DNA from: Centipeda felix
Lineage (GTDB): Bacteria > Bacillota > Negativicutes > Selenomonadales > Selenomonadaceae
DNA: 64,000 nucleotides
Assembly (NCBI RefSeq): GCF_900186465.1
Contig: NZ_LT891959.1
Location: forward strand, 186,001 to 250,000
Reading direction: 5' to 3'
Position 1 is the stretch's first letter, and the number at the start of each line of letters is the position of its first letter. Position numbers and translations under genes: made by a program. The notes under the pieces are model-generated. The model saw nothing but the letters and a program-made list of their open reading frames with translations, was not told the DNA's origin and ran no database searches. This document shows, piece after piece, positions 16,001-29,073 of this stretch.

Positions 16001-16874
16001 CCCATGCCTGATCTTCTGCGCCGCTTATGAGGAGCTGCAGCCCGCCCTGCAGTTCCTCATAGAGATCCAGATTATGATGGATGACTGCCATGTATTTCTC
16101 AGCTGCCGTGTGCAGTTCCGCATCCCCCTGCATCAGAACGTCCATTGTGCTGTGGTATCCGGCACATAGATCGGACAGTTTCTCATGCAGCTCTCGCGCC
16201 AGCACATCAAACCCACGCCGCTTCCAGTACGGCACATCATCTTCTTCCTGTCCCTGCCGGCTGAGCCATACCGCAGGCGAAGGCTGACTGAGCGCGAAGT
16301 CATAGAGTGCGAGCACCTCTTCCTTGAGTTTCTCATCGTCCCCCTTGACACCTCCATAGGCATCGGCAAAGGCAAGAAATTCATCGCTGCCCCCCTGTAC
16401 TGCCTCCTCATATTTTCGCTCAAGGAGTTCATCCATGACATCGCGTTTGAGCAGACGTAATTCCTGCTCACTTGCCAGACGAAATGTCGGAGGAATGTCG
16501 GTCGCGTCGATATGCGCCTGCAGAAGTCGCTGGCAGAATGAATGAAACGTGGAAATGTCTGCGTCTGTCAGCAGAATGCGCTGACGCTCAAGGCGGTCAA
16601 TTTCCTTGCTGATGCCGGCGTCCCCGGCAATGGCATCGATCTCCGCATTGAGTGCCGCCTCGATACGCTCGCGCATTTCAAGAGCGGCGGCCTTCGTAAA
16701 GGTAAGAACCAGAATACGATCCAGGGACAGCTCCTCATTCCGCACCTGCGAAATAATGCGTTCCACCAGTACGCGCGTCTTCCCGGATCCTGCTGCTGCC
16801 GCCACGAGAATATTGTGTCCTCTCGCATCAATCGCGCGCTGTTGGTCTGCTGTGAATGTCAGCCGATCCGCCAT
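13080..16874 (-). CDS. addA: ATP-dependent helicase/nuclease subunit AddA
   Basis: This 1264-residue protein is of normal AddA length. It has a UvrD-type Walker A (AAAAGSGKTRVL, about residues 24-35), the VDEYQDTN motif II, the TIHRSKGLEFPVVFL motif and a C-terminal RecB-family nuclease with LLDYKTDRH. AddA with AddB processes double-strand breaks to Chi-regulated 3' tails for RecA. The start has GAGGAGGTG eight bases upstream and overlaps the end of addB by 47 bases, so the two are translationally coupled. Confidence 0.96.
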   Translation of the reverse strand: MADRLTFTADQQRAIDARGHNILVAAAAGSGKTRVLVERIISQVRNEELSLDRILVLTFTKAAALEMRERIEAALNAEIDAIAGDAGISKEIDRLERQRILLTDADISTFHSFCQRLLQAHIDATDIPPTFRLASEQELRLLKRDVMDELLERKYEEAVQGGSDEFLAFADAYGGVKGDDEKLKEEVLALYDFALSQPSPAVWLSRQGQEEDDVPYWKRRGFDVLARELHEKLSDLCAGYHSTMDVLMQGDAELHTAAEKYMAVIHHNLDLYEELQGGLQLLISGAEDQAWERFRVDAAAAKKQRKSIPHKSIENYDPELGSALKKKITNIYKAWDAAVDQLPATAEELCAAENRANTAIRQYARLALDFHHAFQKEKLEHSLLDFSDLEHRALALLCRHPEQLQDDLNSVDPTDIADELRAYYAAIMVDEYQDTNGLQEGILRQIARDDNRFIVGDVKQSIYRFRLADPSLFQHTYRAYRQGSSAGELITMSENFRSRAEVLQPINEIFSQIMTESAVEIAYDQSARLNPGRTFDDDPAGKSLASPLEIDLLDADYSAEEADDEGEELAAFAVESHYIARRIKELVDAGYTVQSGKALRWSDIVVLLRGAKERAVILMDALREAGIPSYADDTAGYFEASEIRMMLSLLAVLDNARQDTPLTAVLTSPMIGMSMEELALLRIHTPVGSIYDALKGADAEEVPPAVRNKAKEALQTIRCWRRDALLHSVPELLWHLYRTSGYYDYVGALPDGILRQANLRMLIDRAGDFERTNERGLFRFLRYMDALRRRSTDLSAARTLGESEDVVRIMTIHRSKGLEFPVVFLANIAGAFNTQDISGDVLYHAHAGIGVRVYENTEIGRQKYDTLGRRSVKEVIRRETIAEEMRILYVAMTRAQEKLILTGTLRTSRSGLSRLAQLRDFCQQYAREEGETFPDAAILGASCYLDWIALALMRHPDGQALMEGVEGIELREWSDEKARFAVRIEKADVRTSRSEEERAEDAELSAIRSGEPLSPGVRAPYVDSILSWTYDSRGTEQIHAKTSVTELKRENFPDEEVLPSFAPAVGAGAGGQEWEVPRFLRTAKRAALSPMERGTAMHALMQHLDFAEVPDIAAIERQARSLFDQGILTEEAYQSLDVRNVWRFVSSALGRRLREAKRVYRELPFGRLLPAKKYYKEAQDEADRIFLQGIIDVLFEEENGDYILLDYKTDRHISPQDARTRYQFQIDLYCDAVETILGRPVKECYLFLLDTGREVRMERQAASA

Positions 16875-19800
16875 CGCGATCCACCTCCTCTACGATCCGT
16901 GCAATTTCTTCCATCGCCTCCTGCGCATTATCGGCGATATCATGATATACGTCCCCCTGCCGAAGTGTAGGATCGAAAGCGCAGATGGTATGATAGTCAC
17001 AATACGTACACGCATTGCGATCCTGAAAGCGATAGGGGTAGACACGGATATCTCCGTGCAGAATGTCCTCCGCCGTCGCGCGGATCAGCTGCGGCAAAAA
17101 GGAAAGCAGCTGCTGAAATTCCTCGCGCGAACGCACAAATTTTGCCGAAGATTTGGAGAGACTGTTATCTTTGTTGAACGAGATGCAGATATGATCCGCC
17201 GCCTGATCGAGCTGCTTCATGATATCCGCATCGTCGAGCAGCATCCCCGTGAGTGCCATACCCTTCATCACCCGGCGTCGGAGAGCCGTCTCATCCAGGC
17301 GCACGTTACAAGGGACAATGGGGTTTTTCACCGGAGCATAGAGCATCCCTGCGGGAAACGCCTCCCCCGTATCCAGGATGGAGCGCACGACGAAGAGATA
17401 CAGGAGAAGCTGCATCTTCAGTCCGTGCCGAATCTCAGGCAGGAGGAGGGACGTCGCCCCCGTTTTATAGTCGAGAACCAGATAGTAGGCATGATGATCC
17501 ATCACATCCAGACGGTCGATCTGCCCGCGCAGAGAGAGTGTCATGCCGTCCGCAAGCGGAAAATCCGCCAGGCGGACGCCGTCATTCCTGCGCCCGAAGC
17601 TGATCTCAAACCCATAGGGATGAAAGGAAGATGCCGCCGCCCATGACGTAAGATGCTGTATTGTCTGTTGTGCTGTACAGCGGATCCGTTCGATGCGGTG
17701 CCGATAGCTGGCACGACTCATCAGCACGGTACTGTGCACCTGCGGGATCAGTTCCTGCAGCAGTTCCTCGATCTTCTCTGGAGCTTCTGCCAATGCCGAG
17801 CACCAATCGTTGCCGTATGCACTGCACACCCACTCACCGTAGCCGCGCAGGATGCCGTGCAGAAGTGTCCCGAAGTCATTGCTCTGAAATTCGTAGCGAT
17901 CCCGCTGCTGCAGCCGCAGCCCGTACATAGCAAAGTGGCGGAACGGGCACTGGCGAAACGTCTCCAGCCGTGTGGTACTTCCGCTGAGCCGACGGTCGCG
18001 CGTAAACAGCCGAGCTGCCACGGGAGCAGGGATGGACACTTCGCGCGGCGGGAGAAAAAGTCCATGGAGCATACGCCGCAGGAGCGGCTGCATCACAGCA
18101 TCCTGCAGCATCCAGTTGTAGACATCCCCCCACATGGCGGGCATTTCCCCGCGCTCTTTCTTTTCACGCAGCGCAGCAGTCAGATGCGAGAGTGCAGGAT
18201 ACGGTGCAGAGAGGAGCAGCGGATCATCTCGCCCAGCCAAGGCAAGCGGGATGGAGAAAAAGGAACTGCTGATTCGGCGCAGCCGTGCGATCAGCGGCGA
18301 CGGAGCAAGTGTCGAACCATCCACCGAAGAAAGCGCATACGACACCCAGAGGTAGTCGCGTGCCTCCGTAAACCCGCGGTAGAGCTGATACCGTTCCAAA
18401 AAGCTCTGCTGCGTGCGCCCCCCAAAGACGGTATGCCCGGAATCCGCTCCCGACGTCTGAAGAGACTCACCGATGAAGAGGAGTTCTGTATCGGAAAATA
18501 CGCCGCTCGTCCTTCCCGCGCGCGGCATGATGCCGGCATTCGCCCCAATGACAAAAACAGCACGCGCTCCCGCGATGCTGTTCTGATCAAAGGAGGCAAC
18601 GGTGACATGATCCAGCCCCGGCGGAATCAGGGCAATGGACATGGCGTCAAGTCCATCGCTCAAGAGCTCCTCATAGTCACGGCTCGATAGCGGGTCGTCT
18701 CCGCGCACCTCGACCAGCTGATCAAAAAGTGCCATGCAGGAACTCCAGATCTGGCGATGGGCGGCAGCATCCGCCAATCGACCTTCCCGATCTGCCGTTT
18801 CGCTCCACAGGCGGAGTGTCTGCGGAACACATAACTCATCGAGGAAGTCGTATAGTGCCTTCGTACGCGCACGCGCCGTGCTCTCATGCCGTCGCAGGTG
18901 CCCGGTCAGCAGGGAAAGCGGTTCTGCAATCCGACGGCGCAGATGATCCAGCCACTGCTCTTCCCTGAGGCGTTCTTCCTCCTCGTCCAAATGTAGCTCA
19001 TGTTCTGTGACCCGCCGCTGGACAAAGTCCCACGGCTCTGTCGCCGTCCACTGTGATTCACTGCGAATCCCGTAGGCAAGGCAGTAGTTTTCCAGACGAT
19101 CGACAGCCTCCTGCCAATCCGCACAGAGTGGAGGAGCATCTTCGTCCTCCTCCGTTCCGAGCAGCGGAAAGAAGCCTGTGCGCAGCGCACGGAAGACAGT
19201 CTCATACGCCCACCCACGCCACGTCATCTGTGCAACAGCACGCAGGAGCTCAGCAAGTGGATGATGCGCACTCGGGCGTTTGACATCCAGATAAAATGGA
19301 ATGCCGCAATCCGCAAAAGCAAGTGAGAGCAGATCGCCGTAGAGATCGACATCACGCATAAGCACGGCGATCTCGCGGTAGCGATACCCATTGTCGCGTG
19401 CGAGGCGGAGGATGTCTGCCGCCGCCGTCTCCACCTCAAGACGCGGATTGGCTGCCTCGACGATACGTATGGAATCATCCTTCGCGGGCGTGATATGTCC
19501 GTGGCCGAACAGCTGTGCTTCCAGCAGACGAAGCCCTTCCGTCCGCGCCCGATGCTGCACTGGCATCAGTCGAATTCCAATCTCCGCCGATGGCTGCTCC
19601 TCCGTAAAGATCTGCTGCAGGAGGTGCATCGTCTGATAACTGCGCGCAAACAGCCCCGTATCATAGATATTTTCCGGCAAATTGGTAAATATATGCGTTC
19701 CATCATCACGTCCGTCCATCGTGAGGCTGACATGAACGGTATCAACAACGCGAAACAGCGCGCGAAAGACCGCAAGTTCCTGCGGATTGAAAAAATCGAA

Positions 19801-20424
19801 TCCGTCCACCCACAGTTCGGCGCCGCGCAGAAATGGTGCATCAATGAGCTGTGCGGCGAGCCGCTCCATCCGATCGGTGTGATCGGTCAGTCGTCCCTCC
19901 ATGCGGGCAGCGAGTTCGTCCATGATCGTGGCAAGTTCTGTCAGCTTCGCTGACAGTCGTGCATGCTTTCCTGTACTGACATCTGCTGCCTGACGCAGAT
20001 GATCGGAGCTGAGCCGATCACGCTTCAGTTCTGCGATCGTATGCCCAAGCACCTCCGTAAACCCACGCTTGTGCACGGAGCGCTGAAAGACGGAGAGTTC
20101 TCTGCTGTGCTGTAGCAGAATATCCTTGAGCAGGATACGCCTGCCGATATCGCTGATGCGCGGCAGATGTTCCCCGCCGGTCTCAAGCAACACCTGCCGA
20201 CCAAGGCGACGAAACCCAAAGACATACACTTGAAGGAATCCCGCTCCATGCGTCAGAGCCTCGGCCAGTGCCCGCTCCGCCGCATAGGTCATGTGCTCGG
20301 GAACGAGAAGGATGCGCTGACGCCCGAGCGGCTCCTCCCGCAGCACATCCTTCATCGCCGTGAGACAGTCATATGTTTTGCCCGTACCCGACCGCCCAAT
20401 GATAAACTCCAGCCGTGCCGTCAT
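16828..20424 (-). CDS. addB: ATP-dependent helicase/nuclease subunit AddB
   Basis: Starting at MTARLEFIIGRSGTGKT the protein is 1198 residues long. A Walker A lies at residues 10-17; the C-terminal nuclease carries VLDYKTG and the four-Cys iron-sulfur staple (one Cys in RQCPFRHFA, three in CTYCDYHTIC). AddB recognises Chi and contributes the second nuclease. The ATG overlaps the TGA of sbcC (ATGA), which favours this start over one 19 codons upstream within sbcC. Confidence 0.95.
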   Translation of the reverse strand: MTARLEFIIGRSGTGKTYDCLTAMKDVLREEPLGRQRILLVPEHMTYAAERALAEALTHGAGFLQVYVFGFRRLGRQVLLETGGEHLPRISDIGRRILLKDILLQHSRELSVFQRSVHKRGFTEVLGHTIAELKRDRLSSDHLRQAADVSTGKHARLSAKLTELATIMDELAARMEGRLTDHTDRMERLAAQLIDAPFLRGAELWVDGFDFFNPQELAVFRALFRVVDTVHVSLTMDGRDDGTHIFTNLPENIYDTGLFARSYQTMHLLQQIFTEEQPSAEIGIRLMPVQHRARTEGLRLLEAQLFGHGHITPAKDDSIRIVEAANPRLEVETAAADILRLARDNGYRYREIAVLMRDVDLYGDLLSLAFADCGIPFYLDVKRPSAHHPLAELLRAVAQMTWRGWAYETVFRALRTGFFPLLGTEEDEDAPPLCADWQEAVDRLENYCLAYGIRSESQWTATEPWDFVQRRVTEHELHLDEEEERLREEQWLDHLRRRIAEPLSLLTGHLRRHESTARARTKALYDFLDELCVPQTLRLWSETADREGRLADAAAHRQIWSSCMALFDQLVEVRGDDPLSSRDYEELLSDGLDAMSIALIPPGLDHVTVASFDQNSIAGARAVFVIGANAGIMPRAGRTSGVFSDTELLFIGESLQTSGADSGHTVFGGRTQQSFLERYQLYRGFTEARDYLWVSYALSSVDGSTLAPSPLIARLRRISSSFFSIPLALAGRDDPLLLSAPYPALSHLTAALREKKERGEMPAMWGDVYNWMLQDAVMQPLLRRMLHGLFLPPREVSIPAPVAARLFTRDRRLSGSTTRLETFRQCPFRHFAMYGLRLQQRDRYEFQSNDFGTLLHGILRGYGEWVCSAYGNDWCSALAEAPEKIEELLQELIPQVHSTVLMSRASYRHRIERIRCTAQQTIQHLTSWAAASSFHPYGFEISFGRRNDGVRLADFPLADGMTLSLRGQIDRLDVMDHHAYYLVLDYKTGATSLLLPEIRHGLKMQLLLYLFVVRSILDTGEAFPAGMLYAPVKNPIVPCNVRLDETALRRRVMKGMALTGMLLDDADIMKQLDQAADHICISFNKDNSLSKSSAKFVRSREEFQQLLSFLPQLIRATAEDILHGDIRVYPYRFQDRNACTYCDYHTICAFDPTLRQGDVYHDIADNAQEAMEEIARIVEEVDRDGGSADIHSRPTARD

Positions 20425-23400
20425 AATGCCAATCCCCCGCTTTGCGTAAAGGATGCATAGCTGCCGTTCTGCCCGCGGCACACTTCCAGATGGACGGGAA
20501 TCCGTGCACGCAGTTCCTCGATGTGAGAAATGATGCCAACCAGCCGACCGCCCTCACGCTGCACATCGAGAAGCGCGCGAATGGCAACGTCAAGCGTCTC
20601 ACTGTCCAGAGATCCGAAGCCTTCGTCGATGAAAATCATATCGAGATGCATTCCGCCCGCATAATGCTGCACAACATCCGAAAGTCCAAGTGCCAGTGAC
20701 AGGGAGGCGAGGAATGTCTCTCCGCCGGAGAGGGTGCGTGCGAGACGCGGGAAACCCGTATACTCATCAAAGACATCGATCTCAAGCCCCCACCACTTCT
20801 TCTTTTGTCCGCCCTCCCCGTGGATAAAGCGGTAACGTCCCCGGCTCATCATCATCAGCCGCTCGTTCGCGGCATCGATGACATCCGACAGAATCGAGCG
20901 AAGAACATAGGTCTGAAAATGGATCTGATAGGGTGGTTTTGCCGCAGCGACATTCGCGAGTTTCCCGATCACACGGTAACGCTTATCGCGGGCTGCTCCC
21001 GCCCGTTCCAGCGCATCCATTTCCTTGGTCATGCGCGTATAGAGAGCCCTGCGCTCCATGCGGACGCCCTGTGCTCGCGCGCTGTCCTGCACACGCTGAT
21101 CGGCGATGCGCTCCGCTTCGGTCAGTGCCTCCATGTCCGGCGGACAAAGCCCCTCTGCTGCTGCCTCGGCCGCCTTCACCAGCTCCTCTGCCGCCTGAAA
21201 CGCCGTATCATACGCGGTGATACGTTCACGTACTTTTTCCAGATAGTCGCTCTTTGCCCAGTCTCCCACGATCGCATGATGGTATTCTTCCTCGGTCAGA
21301 AAATCTGCTGCACAATATGCAGCCGTATACGCTTCCTGCGCCGCTTGCCGCACTTCTTCCGCTTCCTTCAGAACGCGCTGCGCCGCCGCCTTAGCACTCT
21401 CCGTACGAGCACATTTCTGCGCCGCCGCCTTCTCACGCTTCTCTGCTTCAGCGCGGGCGGTTTCCGCTGTTTTTACTTCCCGTTCCAGAAGTGCCGCCGC
21501 TTCCCGTACTGCCTCTGCATCACGATACTCCTCGGGCAGCTGACGCTCCAATGCATTCTTCTCCCCCTCATGAAGCCCTATGAGATTACGATTCTTTTGA
21601 AGCAGGGCTTCCTGCTCTTTCTGCTGCTCTTTCCGCGCAAAGAGCAGCTGCTGCTCTTCGGCATACGTTTTCTCAAGGGCTTTGCACGCATTCTGTGCAC
21701 GGCGGAGCTGCTTTTCCCGTTCCGCGACACGCGCACAGAACGCCTCCATGGTTTCATCCGCGAGAAGCTCTTTTATGCGTTTTTGCTCATGGAGAAGCTC
21801 CTGCTCAAGCCGAAGGCACGCTGCCTTTTCCTGCTCTGCCTGAGCAGTGCATTTCTGCAGCTCCTTTTCTGCTGTTTCCACATGCTGCATGCATACATCC
21901 ATCTCTTGTGCGGACGGGATCTCCTCCGCATGGACGGCAGGACTTGGATGTGCGAGAGATCCGCAGACCGGACAAGGTGTATCTGCCTGCAGTGTCTGCG
22001 CCAGACGTGCGGCACTGCCCATGTCGTAGAGGGTGCGCAGACGGCGCTGCGTCGTCCGCACGTCGGATAATGCCTCCTCTGCCGTCTGCAGTTTTTTCTG
22101 CGATTTTTTGACATGTGTGCGTGCTGATGTCAGTGCATCTTCTAGTTCACGTATGTGGTCCGACGCCTTTTGGCAGTGTTCAAGCTGTTTCTTCTCCTGC
22201 TGAACGATCTCACTCCCGACCAGGATCTGATGTAGTCTTGCGCGTTCTTCTTCGTACTTCTTCTGTGCCTCGGTGAGACGTTCAATCTCCGCTGCGCCGC
22301 TTTTATATTTTTCTTCTCCCTCTGCGGCACGGACGCGAAGATCGCGCAGGGCAGAAGTACATTCCTGGTAACGGTTCGCCAGCGGAGCGTAATCCCTCAT
22401 GCGGCGCAGCTGCTCCATATTTTGCGTATGCTCATCTGCATGGGCTTCCACCTTCTTCAGGCATTCTATGGATGCATCATGTTCCGTCTTCGCAGCAGCG
22501 CAGTCCTTTGCTGCGGATGCGTATGCCTCTCTGCGGGTGCGTTCCGTGTTCAACGCTTCGATGTAGCTGCGCTCCTTGTAGAGCACCGGTTGTGCATGCT
22601 GTGCACGTGACAGGCGTACACGAAAGTCGCGGACAGACTCTGCCTGTTCGCGCTTTTTCTCCAAATCACTTTGTGCCGCATCCCGTGCGCTGAGTTTCTG
22701 CTGCGCAGCAGCCCCCTCTTCGCGCGCCCGCCGCGCACTCTTCTGCGCCTTTTCGAGCTCCCGCAAGATTTCGTCCTGACGGCGTATCTCCTCCGAAAGT
22801 TCAGAGAGACGCGTGCGGAGTTCGTCCGATGACGCCATTCCTTCGGCACGCAGAATGCCTTCCGCGCGCTCACGCTCCGCCTGTGCCGTCCGCTCAAGCT
22901 GCTGTGCCTCTTTTGTCAGTGCTTCTTCAATGCGTTGATATCGCTCTGTACGGAAAATACGCTGCATAATGGCACTACGATCCTTGACTTCTGCCAACAA
23001 AAACCGCTGAAACTGTCCCTGTGGGAGGAGAACGACCTGACGAAACTGGTCGGCATCGAAGCCGATCAGCTGACTGATGCGTTCCGAGACATCCGTGATG
23101 TTCGCGGCAAGCAGTTTTTCCTCGCCCGTCTCGCCAACATCGGGCAGACGAAATAGCTGTCCCGTTGCTGCCCGCCGCGTCATCTTACCGCGTGACATGC
23201 GAGAATAGGCCGGTGAACGCAGCACACGGTAGCGGCGGCGCCCGAGCGCGAATACATACTCCACCTCCGTCGCCCGATCCGGCGGTGCTGTGGAGGAACG
23301 CAGCATTGCTCCCTCGCGTATATCCCCGCTGGACTCTCCGTAGAGGGCGAATACGATCGCGTCCAAAATAGTGGTCTTTCCGGAGCCCGTCGCTCCATGG

Positions 23401-23501
23401 ATCAAAAGGAATGGGGCATCGGCAAGGGCTGTCTCAAAGTCCAAAATCTGCTCGTCCACATAGGAACCGAACGCCTGGATGCGGAGTTTCAGCGGTCTCA
23501 T
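20421..23501 (-). CDS. sbcC: SbcC/Rad50-type exonuclease ATPase subunit
   Basis: This 1026-residue SMC-like protein has an N-terminal Walker A (GATGSGKTTI, 36-45), a long Glu/Ala/Arg-rich coiled coil broken near the middle by a zinc hook CPVC (Cys510, Cys513), and a C-terminal ABC signature TLSGGETFLASL with Walker B FIDEGFGSLD. With SbcD it opens hairpins and protein-blocked DNA ends. Its start overlaps the sbcD stop by four bases and its stop overlaps the addB start, so the two end-processing machines are made together. Confidence 0.96.
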   Translation of the reverse strand: MRPLKLRIQAFGSYVDEQILDFETALADAPFLLIHGATGSGKTTILDAIVFALYGESSGDIREGAMLRSSTAPPDRATEVEYVFALGRRRYRVLRSPAYSRMSRGKMTRRAATGQLFRLPDVGETGEEKLLAANITDVSERISQLIGFDADQFRQVVLLPQGQFQRFLLAEVKDRSAIMQRIFRTERYQRIEEALTKEAQQLERTAQAERERAEGILRAEGMASSDELRTRLSELSEEIRRQDEILRELEKAQKSARRAREEGAAAQQKLSARDAAQSDLEKKREQAESVRDFRVRLSRAQHAQPVLYKERSYIEALNTERTRREAYASAAKDCAAAKTEHDASIECLKKVEAHADEHTQNMEQLRRMRDYAPLANRYQECTSALRDLRVRAAEGEEKYKSGAAEIERLTEAQKKYEEERARLHQILVGSEIVQQEKKQLEHCQKASDHIRELEDALTSARTHVKKSQKKLQTAEEALSDVRTTQRRLRTLYDMGSAARLAQTLQADTPCPVCGSLAHPSPAVHAEEIPSAQEMDVCMQHVETAEKELQKCTAQAEQEKAACLRLEQELLHEQKRIKELLADETMEAFCARVAEREKQLRRAQNACKALEKTYAEEQQLLFARKEQQKEQEALLQKNRNLIGLHEGEKNALERQLPEEYRDAEAVREAAALLEREVKTAETARAEAEKREKAAAQKCARTESAKAAAQRVLKEAEEVRQAAQEAYTAAYCAADFLTEEEYHHAIVGDWAKSDYLEKVRERITAYDTAFQAAEELVKAAEAAAEGLCPPDMEALTEAERIADQRVQDSARAQGVRMERRALYTRMTKEMDALERAGAARDKRYRVIGKLANVAAAKPPYQIHFQTYVLRSILSDVIDAANERLMMMSRGRYRFIHGEGGQKKKWWGLEIDVFDEYTGFPRLARTLSGGETFLASLSLALGLSDVVQHYAGGMHLDMIFIDEGFGSLDSETLDVAIRALLDVQREGGRLVGIISHIEELRARIPVHLEVCRGQNGSYASFTQSGGLAL

Positions 23502-24643
23502 TGCATTCTCTCCTCCCGTTCCAACGCATCGATGACATGCGTAAGTTCCTCGGTCTCCTCCTGCGTCATCTTCTCCGTGGTCATCTCCGCATAGAAATCC
23601 GCAAAGAGATGGAGATCTGACTTGCCGCGCTCATAGTTTCGTACTTCGCTGGAGGAATGTCCCATGTGAATGTTCGGGCGCGTGATGAGAAAAAGATTTG
23701 GATAGACGCGACGCAGCTTTTCATGGGCGGCGAGTACGGCATCTGTGTCGGTAAGCTCCACGCAGATATAGTCCTCATGAGAAAGAGGATCGAATCCATC
23801 GGACATGATCTCAGTCATTTTTCCTCTCACAATCCGCACATCATGCCGCGGTGTCAGCGGATAGAATGTGTGGGAGACAGCCCCTGCTGCATCGATATCG
23901 ACCAGTGTGATCCCCTTTTTCTGATGTGACTCATCAAAGGAATACTTGAGCAGAGATCCGGCATAGCGAACCTGCTCCGCTCCCGCGCGCTGGGGCGCGT
24001 GCAGGTGTCCGAGAGCAGTGTAGTTGTATGGTCTAAATTTATCTGCATGCACCTGATCACTGCCGCCCACGGAGAGGGTGTGCTCGGATTCGGAGGTCTG
24101 ACCGCCAATCACAAAGGCATGGGCAATGGCGACGCTGCGTGCGCCCTGCGGTATCATCGCCCGCGAGGCGGCAATCTGAACATCCAATGCCGTATCGAAG
24201 GACGGTGTTTCGTCCAGTGAAAAAGCCTCGCGGACATGCGGCGGATCGCCATAGGGAAGCAGCGAGAAGTAGACGTCCCCGAATGCATCGGACAACACGA
24301 CGGGAGCTGCCTCCGCATCAAGAGTGCCTGCAATATACACGCCGGACGATTGCAGCAGCTGTGCCCCAAATGCCAGACGAACAGCACTGTCATGATTGCC
24401 TGCAATACAGAGAACCTTGATCCCCTGCTCTGCCAGTCGTGTCAGCACTGTATTAAACAACGCTACGGCTTCGGGCGGCGGCACTGCCCGATCATAAATA
24501 TCGCCCGCGAGAACAAGCGCATCCGGTCGGACATCGCGGCACAGTGCCAAAAGTTCTTCCAGCACATACGCCTGATCTTCCGTCATGTGCTGCTGTCCGA
24601 AGAGTTTCCCCAGATGCCAGTCTGCTGTATGGATAAAGCGCAT
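23498..24643 (-). CDS. sbcD: SbcD/Mre11-type nuclease subunit
   Basis: This 381-residue calcineurin-like phosphoesterase has all the metal-binding motifs: ADWHLGK (Asp8, His10), GDIYDR, GNHDS, a His in VAIAHAF and GHLHAPQ. It is the nuclease of the SbcCD complex, acting with the ATPase encoded immediately downstream. It starts 69 bases after ligA without an evident promoter in between, so it is probably part of the pcrA-ligA transcript. Confidence 0.96.
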   Translation of the reverse strand: MRFIHTADWHLGKLFGQQHMTEDQAYVLEELLALCRDVRPDALVLAGDIYDRAVPPPEAVALFNTVLTRLAEQGIKVLCIAGNHDSAVRLAFGAQLLQSSGVYIAGTLDAEAAPVVLSDAFGDVYFSLLPYGDPPHVREAFSLDETPSFDTALDVQIAASRAMIPQGARSVAIAHAFVIGGQTSESEHTLSVGGSDQVHADKFRPYNYTALGHLHAPQRAGAEQVRYAGSLLKYSFDESHQKKGITLVDIDAAGAVSHTFYPLTPRHDVRIVRGKMTEIMSDGFDPLSHEDYICVELTDTDAVLAAHEKLRRVYPNLFLITRPNIHMGHSSSEVRNYERGKSDLHLFADFYAEMTTEKMTQEETEELTHVIDALEREERMQ

Positions 24644-24712
24644 AATAGTCCCTCATACTACATGACAAATGCCTGATTTCATTCGTGCGATCGTCGATAG
24701 CTTTCTCGCGGT

Positions 24713-28994
<4,282 letters not shown>

Positions 28995-29018
28995 AGAATC
29001 GTCCCTTTCACTCCAAAT

Positions 29019-29053
29019 AAGAAAGGCGGGGCCGCCGCCACGGCAACTCCGCC
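29019..29053 (-). terminator. Possible terminator after ppaC
   Basis: GC-rich inverted elements (GGCGG with CCGCC) and a TTTCTTATTT tract on the minus strand lie between ppaC and pcrA. The stem is short, so this is a weak call. Confidence 0.4.
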
Positions 29054-29073
29054 CCTCCCATATACAGTATCCC

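Noticed and set aside
22142-22330. Short frames inside the SbcC coiled coil
   Set aside because: They are shadows of the charged coiled-coil repeat on other frames with no ribosome binding sites.
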